From Ancylostoma caninum (taxonomy: Eukaryota > Nematoda > Chromadorea > Rhabditida > Ancylostomatidae): DNA of 64,000 bases. Positions 1 to 11,454 of this stretch are shown here, in pieces. Positions within the stretch are counted from its first letter, which is position 1. Each line of letters begins with the position of its first letter. The translations under genes were made by a program, and so were the position numbers. The stretch spans positions 1,240,001-1,304,000 of the forward strand of contig JBAJFG010000545.1 of the NCBI GenBank assembly GCA_037903475.1, read 5' to 3'. The notes beneath the pieces are model-generated. The model searched no databases. It saw nothing but the letters and a program-made list of their open reading frames with translations, and was not told where the DNA came from.

Positions 1-734
1 ATGATACAAACCAGTAGTACTCTTTTTTCTCTTTCGCTTCCTTTCTCTGAAACTTTTAATGAACAATAAAAATATGATTTTAGAAGCAAGTCTACTATTT
101 TACATCCAGTGGGGTGCACAGTTCAGAACCATTGTTTGCAGATTAAGGGCTTTCACATCAAAGTCTACATACCTACTCATCCCTACCCTGGGCATATTTA
201 TTCCGACGCGATTTAGTCGCAGCGATCGGGTTTTCCAAAAGCGATCCAATCGCCGTGACTAACGTTCGCGACCGAAACCATTCTTCGTTCTTACTCCACT
301 AATAACTCACAACCTGAGCTTCAGCCACAGTTAAATTCTTTATTTAGCTTTACTTATCTGACATGAAATTCTTACTTAGTTGAACAAAAAACGCACGGCC
401 CATCATGTGAATTTTTTAAGTTCGCTATTGATAAATCTTGTATTTAATTATCACAATTGTCAAAGGAATTCCCACCAATGGATATTGCGGTTTGCCATTT
501 GTGATTTGTGGATTAAATTCACAGCCTCTGTTGCTGAGCAACATGCTCCTGGGCGAAACTTCCAAAGTGGGTGAGATATCTATTTGATTAGTTCCCTAAC
601 ATGTTTTCGCATCTTTTACCCCTAACGAGCATTCTTACTCAATGTTCCTGCTGATTTACTTTGAATTACCATGAGTGTCGTGTTGTTCTACCAGTTTATT
701 TGTATCCAATGTTGCGCGCATTCTTGAGGAATAT

Positions 735-935
735 AAGGCCATTTATTCCAGATGCGTACGTCAGTCGGGCATCAGATGCACGAACAATTTATGGAGAATT
801 TTCTATAAAGACGGGTCAACGCAGCATGTAAAATCTGGATGAAAACACCGCGACGCCGCTGCGAAAAGCCGCGATACCATAAATGCGTGCGTCTTAGCTG
901 CGTCTGAACGCGCGCATCAAGTATAGACCGCCGCC
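735..935. mobile_element. Degenerate Harbinger-like MITE copy
   Basis: This GC-rich stretch begins GGCCATTTATTCCAGATGCG, close to the terminal inverted repeat of the element at 7267-7515. It also keeps the internal signature (GGTCAACGC-GCATG, ATGAAAACACCGCG) and ends with a degraded TATAGACCGCC terminus. It is the most diverged of the four copies in the window. The flanking 1-734 shows only AT-rich sequence and short unsupported frames. Confidence 0.6.
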
Positions 936-1060
936 TCTAATAGTAAATTGATAAAATGATTGGCTGATTATGAGCGGATAGGTGTAGTCGTCATAGTCTC
1001 ACCGCCCACAATCAATACATATCAAAAATAAAGCTGCTGAGATGACGGCGATGCCTGGTG

Positions 1061-2277
1061 CTATACTACTCGAGAGTATACCAGCAGTCTTACAGAGAAC
1101 TCACTTTTCTTACGCAGCACAGTAAACAACACAGCAATAATTATCGCTGCGGCCAACAGAACACCTCCAGTTACTCCAAGAATAATAAATAGCATCGTAC
1201 TGAAAAAAACATGTCCTCGTCAGTGCTGAATGCTTAGATCACATCTGCTTCAACAACGACGTCTCTCGATTGAAATAAACCTAATTTCACAGTGTTCAAG
1301 AAAATTTTTGCTTCAAAAATATGTGAGCTCACTTATCGTTTTTGTTTTTTGACTTCTCCTGGATGTCCCGTAATCTCCGATTAGGTAAACCAAAACCACC
1401 TATGACCCTGAAAAATAACCACGTTCGTCGTCTGGTTACACACATACGCACCCCTACGCAAATAGTGATTCGCTCGGCAACCAATCAAAATAACATGTAG
1501 CTTTCTTGTAACGAAAACAAGTTAAGAAAAATTTAGACATATTAGCCGCTTTCGTGGTCCTCAACAAACTTCGGAATTCTTCCACAAGAAATTAGGGAAA
1601 AAGCTCGAAACTTTGAAGTTTGAAATTTGTAACAGTACAAAAACAGGTTACTGAAGAATAAAAAACTGCACATGCCACATACCCATCAATCTGCTCCGGC
1701 CCAGGTGTTTCGCTAGGTTTTGGAGAATCTGTTATAACCGCTTTTATAAATAACGCTGAAACAACATATAAGGTGCAGATTTTCTACAGTGCAATAACGA
1801 TTGTACTTCACCGTACATACAGTCTATTCGAAGCTGACGGGGTCACAAAACTTCGTGGCAGCATGGCTGCGGCGATCAGGGCTCCAGGGCTCCATGCGCT
1901 TGGGAACCCGAAATAGATGCCAGCCTGCTAATGGCGGTCATGAACTGTCAGTAAATCTGCTGCAGATTTATTGGCAGCTTCACTGAAGCCTTGCGTTATG
2001 CTCAACATTGGTCCCGCCTATAGGTGTTAACATGAGTCATTGCGCTTTTTTCGGTCCCGATTTTTTTGTCCCATCGCCATTTTTCCATGAAATGCCATAT
2101 ACCATCCGAGAGCGCTCTCCTTACTTGCTTACCCGATCACCGCCACGCTGGATCTCTTTCCGTACAAAAACACTTCCATGCACTGTTTGATAATTTTGAA
2201 TGTTTCAACAGAAAAGTTGTTCTTTCAATTTCTACGGCCTTCATTTCGTAGAGAAATAGACCTTTAGGTATTTTGTT
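1061..2277 (-). CDS. C-terminal part of a probable single-pass membrane protein
   Basis: Three exons join in phase on the minus strand: 1728-1683 (Ser/Pro-rich, SPKPSETPGPEQID), 1407-1333 (VIGGFGLPNRR, then a basic stretch) and 1199-1061. The last encodes a strong transmembrane helix (MLFIILGVTGGVLLAAAI and on) followed by an RKK stop-transfer. This suggests an extracellular N-terminus, a short stalk, one membrane span and a short cytoplasmic tail. Unspliced, the last exon stops at 1061. A good donor (GTGAGT) just after RKK at about 1106 would instead lead to an exon outside or near the window edge. A further exon, 2277-2141 (GLFLYEMKAVEIERTTF), is clean but its phase does not meet 1728 directly, so an exon in between is missing; 1970-1800 holds an open stretch (AGIYFGFPSAWSPG) that may be it. 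No family is recognised. Seen: exon phases and helix. Inferred: topology. Confidence 0.55.
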
Positions 2278-2335
2278 CTGTTGAAGCGGTTATTTCACTC
2301 CTGGTTTCACTAGTGGTCAGCAAACACATTTTACA

Positions 2336-2510
2336 TTTACGAATAGGTGGGAAGGTTAGAGGTGGGAAATAGAATGGGTCCGAGAGGATTCTGCCCCTGC
2401 AGGCGACTGTTTACGTGGGCAAGTGTAAGACAAGTGTATCAGCTTGGCGGATGTAGGCACGTTGCATAATTATGCGGAACGTTCACACTTACGAATAGGT
2501 GGGAAGGTTA
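2336..2510. repeat. Short direct duplication
   Basis: The string GAATAGGTGGGAAGGTTA occurs twice, at about 2341 and about 2492, each time preceded by TTAC or a close variant, 151 bases apart. It may mark an old insertion footprint or a small tandem duplication. No coding role is visible. Confidence 0.6.
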
Positions 2511-2711
2511 CAGAGTATTACAGAGTACAGCCGTCACAGTTCTCGGGGAGCCAAAGCTGATAAATAAGTGAGAGACCCGAAAAACTGACCTTGTCTTGCA
2601 GTCGAATCATTGAAATCCTACAAAAAAAATATGACATGCACAATACTTTTTTTCGACGATGCTTTAGGTTGTTGCGAAAATAATTGTCGTTTCGCGACAC
2701 ACAAACAAACA

Positions 2712-4207
2712 TTAATCTCCCACCCAAATGAGCAAATTAAAGCCAATTTGTATGATCATCTGGTAAGCCTTTTCCTCCTCTTTTAAGCGCTGCGCTGAAT
2801 ACCCTGCAAGCTCTTTCCTGCTGTACTTTACAGAGTCGTGAACAAATGAAGAGCCGTTCAAGTAATACTGATTGATGGCTTCATACTTGATCACTGTTCG
2901 CCGAATGTATCCGCTGATCCTGTGTTTGCTTTGGCTTAAAATTCCCTTCGCAGTGGGCAGTGAGATAATGGTTCGCAAACTTCTGCTCCGACGATTTTGA
3001 ACATCTACGACAACCGTGGTCGGGATTGCACTTTCTCCCTTGACGATCAGGTGTTGAGGACAGCCACGGAACGTAAACCAGATCCTACAATTTAACGATG
3101 AGAGCAGGGATAGGTGCTCACTATACTACAGTTTCAAAACATTTGACTTCAGTTGACGGGTAGGAAAGAGTGCGGAGGTGAACACCCACGATCTATCTTG
3201 ATTTTTAGACCGAAAGCGACCAATTTCCAGACCGTGTGATTACTGAAGCTGGAGCGTGGTTGCAGTGAAAGTAGCAGGGAACGCGAATGCGTATCGTAGA
3301 GGCCTTCTCCCAACCTTTAAGTTTTCCTAGACCAGATCTTCACCCTAGAAAGTCGGTGTCAGGAGTTTGGTGGTGTTGTAAGGGTGTGATCCACTGCAGC
3401 CGTCCCATATCTAGTCGAACATTGACAGCAGAATCAAAGTATTGTAATTTCGAATTGAGGTCAAAGAATCTACAACAGGTGTGATCGGCAGTGGGTAACA
3501 GAAGTAGATTTTCCTGCTCCTGGGTAACGCTAGGCTCCACACTATTTATCTCACCCGAAAAAACTGACGTAGTGAGGCACCGATGTTCTCTTCCAATGTC
3601 CTTGTTCCGTAGATCATTCCAGTGCTGCATATCCTTTTCCCGAGCTGCAGATGCAAACTTGCGACAACAGCAAATTGCTTATTCGGAGCACAGCAAATTC
3701 TTGTACTCTCAGTTTTGTTGTAGGAGCTTGGCATCTCCACTGAACTGTTGAGAAGGATCTACCGAGTTGAAGTGCTTAAATGAAAAACGAAATTGTGATC
3801 GGGCCGAGTTATAATAATTCGAACTAGAACGTCTATTTCGGCAATTAATTTCGTAACAACCTGATATCATAGGGCTGCCTATACACCTCAAGGAGTATAG
3901 AAGCTACTCAGGCACTATTGTAAGACCAGCCGCCCAGCCATTTTCACCTTTGTGGATCAGCCACGTACTCTGAACACGGAAAACGAAAGGCAAATTTCGG
4001 ATCGCATCTGAAACCAGCGCACTCAACTGCTTCCCATTTCTCCTCTCTCACGCGACTCGTAAGGTTTGGGAGCGTAGATGGTCCTCTAAAAGTGCCTGAT
4101 TCGCAGCGCTGTCGCCTGAGAGATTTCATATTTGACATGTGTTGATCCAACGATCCGTGCGCATTAAAAATGAGGCCGATGACGATGCTAGGTGTTCTAC
4201 TCCTCAA
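2712..4207 (-). CDS. Unresolved minus-strand coding segments upstream of the membrane-protein exons
   Basis: Several open segments follow one another on the minus strand: about 4207-3954 (Cys-containing, ending CSEYVADPQ before a GTGAAA donor), 3866-3710 (starts CYEINCRNRRSS), 3630-3340, and about 3085-2712 after a TTGTAG acceptor. The last has two competing frames: a Cys-rich one (CNPDHGCRRC) and a longer one of about 125 residues (PTTVVVDVQNRRSRSL). Their phases could not be joined, so this is either the 5' part of the gene ending at 1061 or a decayed paralogue. No domain is recognised. Confidence 0.3.
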
Positions 4208-4639
4208 GGAGAATATCCGCAGCTTAGGAGTTACAAGAGTAACCGTCGTTTACAAACGCACCTGTGCCAATAAAAGCTGAGCATATATTGTAGCTATTAA
4301 CAACAGCCGTAACTCCATACAAGGATACTAGTCAAATGAACCGTACTCTGACGCATTTGTTTGCCAGAAAATATCAATAGGTCCAGCATAACAGCAAGAA
4401 AATGTAAACACATTTCACTCAACATCATTCACTTATGAGTTGAGTGAGCACCGCCAGGTCGACGCCATTGTCGTGACCTCCTTTTGCCCTTATCTCAGTT
4501 TTTCGACGGTGTAAGTCACTTTCAAACATGACTTCAAAGGATTTCCAAATTAACCTCCCGGAACCAATTTTTATCTATTTTCGGAGTCAGTTTTTGCAGA
4601 AGTCCCACTCAGACACTTGGTGCGGTCGGCCCCCTGACC

Positions 4640-5040
4640 AGTAGGTGCCGACTGGCCGAGCGGCTGGCGTCCAGCCCATCACCGCAACCGCCCGGGCAGC
4701 AGCCCATCACCGGCCGGCCGCTCTACCACACCTACGATCGGCCGGGGATTCTTTCATGGCCGGCCGGCCGGTCGACCACTACAACCTTCCGGCCGGCCCG
4801 CTCGACTATGATAACCTTCCGCCCGGCCGATCGACTATGGCAGCATTCCAGCCAACCCGGTCGGAATAATAGTATAATAGTAAGGTAGTGATAAGGGATG
4901 AAGGTATCAACCGAGAGAGACAAATCAGAAGCACGGATGGCCGAGTGGATAAAGCAGCAGACTCTCAAACAGCCAGAAACAAAGGTCAGGTTGGTTCGAT
5001 TCCAATCGGTGGTAGAAGGAAGCTGACACTGCGAAATCAG
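4640..5040 (+). repeat. tRNA-derived SINE-like sequence with a GC-rich head
   Basis: Positions 4938-4948 (TGGCCGAGTGG) match a pol III box A, and 4993-5003 (GGTTCGATTCC) match box B at tRNA spacing; the T-arm stem can pair. The acceptor, D and anticodon stems are imperfect, so this is not a functional tRNA but looks Ser/Leu-tRNA derived. A second box A-like string (TGGCCGAGCGG) lies at 4653-4663. The interval 4640-4860 is unusually rich in CCGGCCGG-type palindromes compared with the AT-rich surroundings. It probably represents a SINE or a composite of two heads. Confidence 0.55.
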
Positions 5041-5345
5041 GTGAGGGATTTGCAAAGAGGCACCATTTCCGATTCCTGACGAGAATTTGCTGATTCGTTC
5101 TGCCTTTTTATCACTATGGATCCACAGCTGCGCAGAGCCCGGAGCTCTTCTGTGCGAGACCCTGTGCAACCGTAGGCCAAGCTGCCAGAGGTTGTACCAC
5201 TACTTGCTGCCATTTGAGGGGTAATCGTGGACAACTTTGCCCTGAGCACGCATATAAACCCGCTGTTTTCCCCTCCCACGGTTAAACATATTGGACACGA
5301 GGTCAACTTTGGATACCAGCCCTTTCAAAAATAAATACACCACTT

Positions 5346-5348
5346 CAG
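5346..5348 (+). promoter_or_regulatory. Probable trans-splice acceptor
   Basis: CACTTCAG ends at 5348, five bases before the ATG at 5354. A splice acceptor so close to the start, with no donor pairing with it upstream, is the usual sign of spliced-leader addition in nematodes. The leader RNA itself is not in the window. Confidence 0.5.
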
Positions 5349-5353
5349 GTGTT

Positions 5354-8039
5354 ATGTACACACCACTAATGTACTACTCGCAATTCTTCATTTGTGCTTC
5401 GCTTACAATCATAACTTATGGATGCAGTAGACGAAGAGTTTACGGTTCCGAAAAAGTCGAGACAACAAAGGTGATGTCTTCAAAATGGATTGATAACTAT
5501 TTCTACTGTTCAAGGTAATCTACAAATAAGTTGCAGAAAGATGTAGCAGCAGTAGCAAGCAACAGCACTTCGGAAACTCGTGAAACCCCCGTAGAAATCA
5601 CCGCCAAATCGGATCGCGCAGAGTGGTTTCCACAAGAAGCCCCCAAACTCGAGCTGCAAGAACGTAGAAAACCTAGTCTGCAGGAACAGCGAAAGCAAAT
5701 GGCGATGTATGAAGAAAGCAAGGGCCCACATGCTCCCAAACCCTTATCTATGGACTATTTTAAACTAAAGCCAACAACTGAGGGTGGTCCAAATGGCAAG
5801 AGAGCGGAACCCCCTGCACAAATAAAAAATGTGCTCATGAAAACAGGTAAAGGGAGTCCCGAGCTATCTTCAGCAGTTGTCAAATTTCAACATCTTAATT
5901 TTACACAATTTACAGCAATAATTGTTACTCCGAAGTCTGATGCCGACAAGTTTAGAAGCCTCAAGGTAGGAAATTATACTATTCAACTGCATTCTTTTTT
6001 TCTGTAACTAAATTTCGATTTCCAAGTTCCAATTTGTGAGCAGGCCGTTCCCAAATTTTTCGATTTCAAAATTTGCTAATATGCCCATTATACCCAGGAC
6101 CGAATATGAACTGGGTTACTCAACTTGTTCAATTGGTAATTCAGATCTCGGTCCAAAAAATTCAAACGTTCAGAAAAGACGAGCCCTGGCCTCTTCATTA
6201 TCATTCTCCAAGAGTTGTAAAGTATTCGCTTTTTTTTTCTCGAAAACCCAAAGTTTTGGAGTACTCGAAGTCCAGTTTTCTAATTCAAATTTACCTATTG
6301 CAGTTTTCGGTCCTAAATGTAGCGCCTTTTATGCTAATAATGACAACTAAAGCCGTTAGTTCTGAGGAAAAACACTGAACACTGGTTTGAACCATAACCG
6401 CTTCACGTTTAAGCCGAATCTAACTTCATTTACAGCTTGGGAGCGCATGCAGTTAACGTAGTCAAAATTTCAATTCAAATAAGCTGCTGGGATGCTGGGC
6501 CTTTCACACAGGTGGAACTTATCACCAGCCGAACAGCTATTTAATCACCGCAGCCGCTGATGTATTGATACCAGCACGGTGATGTGTATGAGAACGAAGG
6601 ATCATAGAATTTTGAAGGGTGTTGAGCGGTGCATAAGAAAGTATGATGTATCAGCTCTGCGATTGGCCAATTTGTCCCAGTGACCAACTGCAAATCTGGG
6701 TAGCAGCATTCTTCGCTGGTGCAATACTCCACACTCAATTTCAAACCATATCAAAAATTTAGCACAAGGGATGAGCAGGATTCCGAACTTCCGACTTCCT
6801 ACTTCGCAACATCCCGGTGTTTTCAGGATTTCTAAAGTCCAGATTCCGATTTGCAAAGTTTCAGATATTATCTCCGCTCAAACCTGCTTAGCAACGTGTA
6901 AAAACTGAAACTGTTAGATTTCCTACCGGGTGTGAGTCAGAATAAGGCGGAATGGGACGGGCCATTTTTCTCGGCTTGGGTTATTCATGGGTTATTCAGA
7001 AGAAAAACCAGTTACAGGAAAATGACCCGCTTCGTTTTGTCCCATCATGACCCACTCCCTTCTTCACGAGTAAAAAGTTTTCCTCCAGCTCAAACGAGAA
7101 GAATTCTATGCCCGATTTAAAATATGCTGCTGATTTTTCTTACTAATATGCTATGGCCTTTGTAGAACGTAGAGTTGAAGAAAACGCAGGAATGTGATTG
7201 GGTTAAAGAACGAAAAGGTCCAAAGAAACATGTATTTGTAGTAAGTTGACTGAAATCAACGCATAAAGGGTAATTTATACCAGCTGCGTGCGTCAGTCGC
7301 GCATCAGTCGCACGCATCCATTTGGAAAGGATTTTGCATGAAGACCGGTCAACACGGCATGCACATCCTCAATGAAAAGAACGCGCGGCCGCCGCGAGGC
7401 CGTGAACGCGTGCGTCTGAGCTGCGACTGCGATGCGACTGCAATGCGACTGGGCCCTATTCTTCATCATATAGACGCACGCGCGTCAGTAGCACGCATCC
7501 AGTATAAATTGCCCTTAACTTGTGCATACTTTTTTTTTCTTCCCTTGCAATTAAACAAAGTATGATACTTTTGCAGCTAGAACCCATAAGTTTCCTAGAC
7601 AGTGAAAATAGAAATGAAGAACTGAAGAGAGCCTCACAAGACGACGAAACTATCAACGATGCGCCTTCACTTGCAGTATGTCAAAGGACGAATACTATTA
7701 GGGGGAGTTCTTCAACTCTTTACCTTGGGTTTATTTCCAGAGAGTGAACATTTCAAAAGATTCCGAAGAAATGCCATCATCCCAAGGACAGATTAAAGCA
7801 AAGGCAGAAGTCGGAGAAAAGTTACCAACTGCAAAAGAAGTCTCACTTGATGAGTCACAACTATACCCACTACAGAAAACAATGGGAAGTGTAGGTTTTG
7901 CTGTAAAACGATGAAGCATAGGTGCACAAAATGAAAAAAAAGCAAAGAAAATTTGTTTCAGCAACGTCTGGAGGCAAACGAAATTCTGGCCCTAGATAAG
8001 ACTCCCTACCCAAGCAGTGAGGGGCGAGCTAACCAATAG
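5354..8039 (+). CDS. Small secreted charged protein of unknown function
   Basis: Six exons keep phase: 5354-5470, 5537-5846, 5916-5965, 7577-7675, 7741-7890 and 7962-8039 (TAG), giving about 267 residues. The first exon encodes a short N-terminus and a hydrophobic stretch (SQFFICASLTIITYGC) that fits a signal peptide; the rest is hydrophilic, rich in Lys, Glu, Gln and Pro, without recognised domain or cysteine pattern (ELQERRKPSLQEQRKQMAM; YEESKGPHAPKP). The 69-nt intron 5847-5915 has canonical ends but its length is a multiple of three, so retention would add 23 residues. The long intron 5966-7576 contains a MITE; exons could be hidden there. The frame MDAVDEEF beginning at 5419 was considered, but it meets a stop after splicing. 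Function unknown; probably secreted. Confidence 0.65.
7267..7515. mobile_element. Harbinger/Tourist-like MITE, 249 bp
   Basis: Terminal inverted repeats AGGGTAATTTATAC and GTATAAATTGCCCT bound the element and are flanked by TAA on both sides (7264-7266 and 7516-7518). A 3-bp TWA-type target duplication is typical of PIF/Harbinger elements. The inside is GC-rich, with NotI-like GCGGCCGC and three tandem TGCGACTG motifs at 7427-7450. It sits in the long intron of the secreted-protein gene. There is no transposase, so it is non-autonomous. Confidence 0.8.
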
Positions 8040-8104
8040 CGATTTGATATCATCTTTTAATTTATGTTATATTTTGACTTGAAACATATCTGAACAATAT
8101 TGCT

Positions 8105-8110
8105 AATAAA
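8105..8110 (+). terminator. Polyadenylation signal
   Basis: AATAAA lies 66 bases after the TAG at 8039, at a normal distance for the end of the plus-strand secreted-protein gene. Confidence 0.6.
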
Positions 8111-10290
8111 TGTGATGAGTTTGATATTGAAACACGTAAAAATTATAATTAACCATCGTCACGACAAGCCACTAAATTCCGGAAGAGTTCATGTCAGAAC
8201 TCTGGTGACTACGGCAGTGAATCGGAGCTGGTAAATTATAAATTCGTACTCTAACCGACTAGAGACTAGCTGAAAATAAACACTTGACTGGTGCTGGTAA
8301 TAGGTAATTAATTAATTAACTAATTAAAACAGTATACACAGTCCACTTCATTCATCTAGAGCAGTTCTATGCCGGAATTATTCATTAAGATTACTCTGGG
8401 TAAACGTTCTGACGCCAGTGTTAACGATGGGTAAATTCATGTGGTGCTAACCCTGGGTAGTCTCAATTATGCATACGGCACCTACAGAGTTGTAAATAAG
8501 AGCGGAATGTAGTTAGCTCATGCGTAATCTATCTGTGCAGAGCACTTTCGAATCCAGTGCCATTTTCTGGGTTCCATATTGGTGAAAATGATCCTTTTCA
8601 ATGTATACTGTGGCGAAGAAGTATTGAACGCTTTTAACTGAGCTGTCACCCTATCAATCATCATCACAAAGCACAAACAGATGCAGTTGAACCGACATTT
8701 CAATTTTTTGTTGTTCCAAAACACACTTGTATCCATTATATTTCTGAAGTTAATTTCACTGACATAAAAGCATTCATGAGCCGCGTGCACCATTGACAGA
8801 AGCCAGAGAAAACGTGTTAAAACCCCACAGAATTACCCATAGTTGGCATAGGATCAACACGCTTACCCTGGATAATCTCAATGGTGCGTCCAGGCTCATT
8901 ATTGCAAATGATTTCTACTGGCTCCGCCTGTGAACAGATCAATCGTTTATTTACGTGGGAAATTTCACAATCTTCGACGAAACACCCAATATCGTACTAA
9001 TTCTCTATCATAATTGAAATGTAATGATATACTAGGTGCTGAGGATTTCTCACCAGGGATTTCTTCATAATTGGGTAAGGAACCAACCGCAGATTTCGTG
9101 TTCATTTTTACTCTTTACTATTATCGACTCTGCAAAAAAAAACTCATGGCAACAAAAGGTTGATGTGAATGGAATTTGGAAGGACTAGGAAACGTCGGCG
9201 GTAAAATTCATGAACGCCCGGGGTGGAATCTAAGTTTCCCACTCATCCAGGCAGAAAGATTTTCAAAGAAAGAATCAAATTGATTTCAAATTCAGTGTCA
9301 CTAATTGTCATCCACTGCACAGGGTAATTTATACTATATGCGTGCGCTTGCGTCTATATGACGAAGGATAGGGTCAGTTGCATTGCTGTCGCATTGCAGA
9401 CGCGCGCATTCACGGCTACGCGGCCGCAGTGTTCTTTTCATTGAGGATTTACATATCTCATTGACCGATCTTCGTGGAAACTCCTTCACAAACGGAAATG
9501 CATGCGTGTCTGACCTGGGACCGCAAGCACTGAGTAAATTGCTCCGATAAGATCACATAAGTGCGAGGTTTTCTCCGAAATTCTTCCATTTTCTGCAAAC
9601 GGGATCGGGGAGAGGAGAGAGGCTAAGGGGGTGGATGGATCTCTTCGATAACGTCCATGAGCTCTAGTTCAGTTGAGAAGAGGTAATTTCATTGGTATTT
9701 CATATGAATCAACCTCATAGTGCATCACTTCGCAGAAGAGACTTCAACAATATTTTAAGGCAATCGATATAAATTCCCTATGCCGAGGTACTAATATCTA
9801 TGGTTTGAAGGGAGTGGTGGTGACAATAAACAATTGCCCTTTGTGGATCAAAACCAGTAAATCGTTCAAAATGAGCGTCCTCTCCTTCGAACATTCACAG
9901 ATCCCTTCCAACTGACAAGGCAAAATCTCCCTGTAGGATTTGTATCTTTTTATGATGAATTAAACCTTCGCATTTGGACTACATTGATAATTTTGTTTCC
10001 CCACTCCGTTAACTTTACTCTTGCAGGCTAATTGCAATAAAAATACTAGCATTAATGCCAGCGGAATTAACTTCATGCAGAGTTTTACAAAACGCGTGTA
10101 GTTGAGGAGGCGACCTTGAACAAAAGAAATCCAGAACCATCAGGGTCCGGATGCCTCATTGAGATTGCCAATTGTACACGTGTTGACGCACCCTGATTTA
10201 TCCTCTACCTAGCACCCATCAATATGTTTACCCACACGTGACGTTGTGGATACCCAGCCCTTATCATGGGCCTACTTCAGTGATGCATCC
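8111..10290. other. Mostly non-coding, with two candidate minus-strand exons
   Basis: Two minus-strand pieces look exonic. One is about 9131-9053: a TTTTTTTTGCAG acceptor, then an ATG at 9104-9106 (MNTKSAVGSLPNYEEIP) and a GTGAGA donor. The other is 8930-8870: a TTCACAG acceptor, EPVEIICNNEPGRTIEIIQ, and a GTAAGC donor. Their phases differ by one, so a direct join fails and a further exon would be needed. A degraded copy of the second piece occurs at 8449-8490. Otherwise only AT-rich sequence and a MITE were seen. Confidence 0.35.
9321..9546. mobile_element. Harbinger-like MITE copy, inverted and degraded
   Basis: The left end, AGGGTAATTTATACTATATG, matches the terminal repeat of the 7267-7515 element. 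The interior (GCGTCTATATGACGAAGGATAGGG, GCGGCCGC, TTCATTGAGGAT) follows it in the opposite orientation. The right end (GTAAATTGCTCC) is decayed. Confidence 0.7.
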
Positions 10291-10292
10291 TA

Positions 10293-10740
10293 CTAACCCA
10301 GGAAAATGTATGACAGGATATCTTGCTTGGCTATCCAACTAAAAGCAAAAAAATCCGCCAAAGCGAAGTGCGGGACCTCACTTGAGCTGTGAGGGATCAC
10401 CTCTCCGCAGCGTGGTTTAATCCCCAGCATCAGCCTTTCAACTTCGATGTGAAACAGATAATCCATGCTACCGTGCATGGCACATAACCTTGGGACAACA
10501 GTTAAGATATCAGAAACGTTCGTACCAACATTTTGCCAAGAATGGATACGCTTAGGACCAATCACTTGGATCTCGTTGTGTAAATGTTTGTACTCTTTGA
10601 GTTACACTAGGCTTTTTGTAATCCTTGCAATACCTTCTGCTTTCAACATATCAAACGGAAGAAATGTCTCGAACTTCATGACATTTTTTCTCGCCCAATA
10701 TTTCCTCACCTCACGAAGTGGAGAACACATAAGACCCTCT
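10293..10740 (-). pseudogene. Decayed coding sequence, unknown family
   Basis: One minus-strand frame reads through most of this interval with a single internal stop near 10600. The text before it (FETFLPFDMLKAEGIARITK) and after it (IGPKRIHSWQNVGTNVSDI; RLCAMHGSMDYLFHIEVERL) has protein-like composition. No start, splice structure or family was recognised. It is probably a relic of a transposon or of a retrocopied gene. Confidence 0.35.
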
Positions 10741-11454
10741 ATTTTCCATTCTCACTCATAGATCACAAAACTAGCACAGCAAAGTAAAAAATGAACAAGC
10801 TGCAATGGTCCTTTTCGTTCCATCTGAATCGTTTCCACCTTCTCATGTCTGCAACCAATACCAATTTCGTATCATTCGTGAGAGTTTGCTGTTCTGTATT
10901 AATCTGTTTAACATCATTTGGTGATGTACATTATTTATATAAACTGCACTGTGATGTATGAAGTGGACATGTGCAAACTGCCTCGTCAGCTTGATATTTA
11001 AAACCTTTACGAATTCACAAAGTAAAGACAAATAAGAGAAAAAAGGAGAATGGCTTACTTCATACATTATACATATGACAAATCTTAGAAGTGCAACCCC
11101 AGATAATCTCGAAGCACATCTTTAGGCGCTTCTTTTCAGCGATAGTCATTTTACTTACGGAATTTCAACAAGCTTCCTGAGGAGAATCAACAATCCTCAG
11201 TCTTCCAAGAACTAACTCAACAAAAAACGATATAAGCTAATCAAACGAAACGCTACCGGCAACAAACAAAAGAAATAAATTTATGTATGAACAATCTGAT
11301 GCATAACAGCGGTACAGGTGTTTAAAAAAACCAAAAATAGAATATAACAACGGATCACATACCAGCGATGAGAAACAGCACATCTCCACGAAATGGCGGC
11401 TTGCCGTAGTAATGACATGGCTCGTCGACCTCTCCTACTAGATCAGAGTGGCCA
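10741..11454. other. Intergenic stretch / 3' flank of the SPOC gene
   Basis: AT-rich sequence without a supported coding frame. Its upper part should contain the 3' untranslated region of the minus-strand gene that stops at 11455. No clear AATAAA was found on that strand close to the stop. Confidence 0.5.

Noticed and set aside
4931..5015. Functional tRNA-Ser or tRNA-Leu gene
   Set aside because: Box A and B are good, but the D stem, anticodon stem and acceptor stem do not pair well, and no sound anticodon loop can be drawn.
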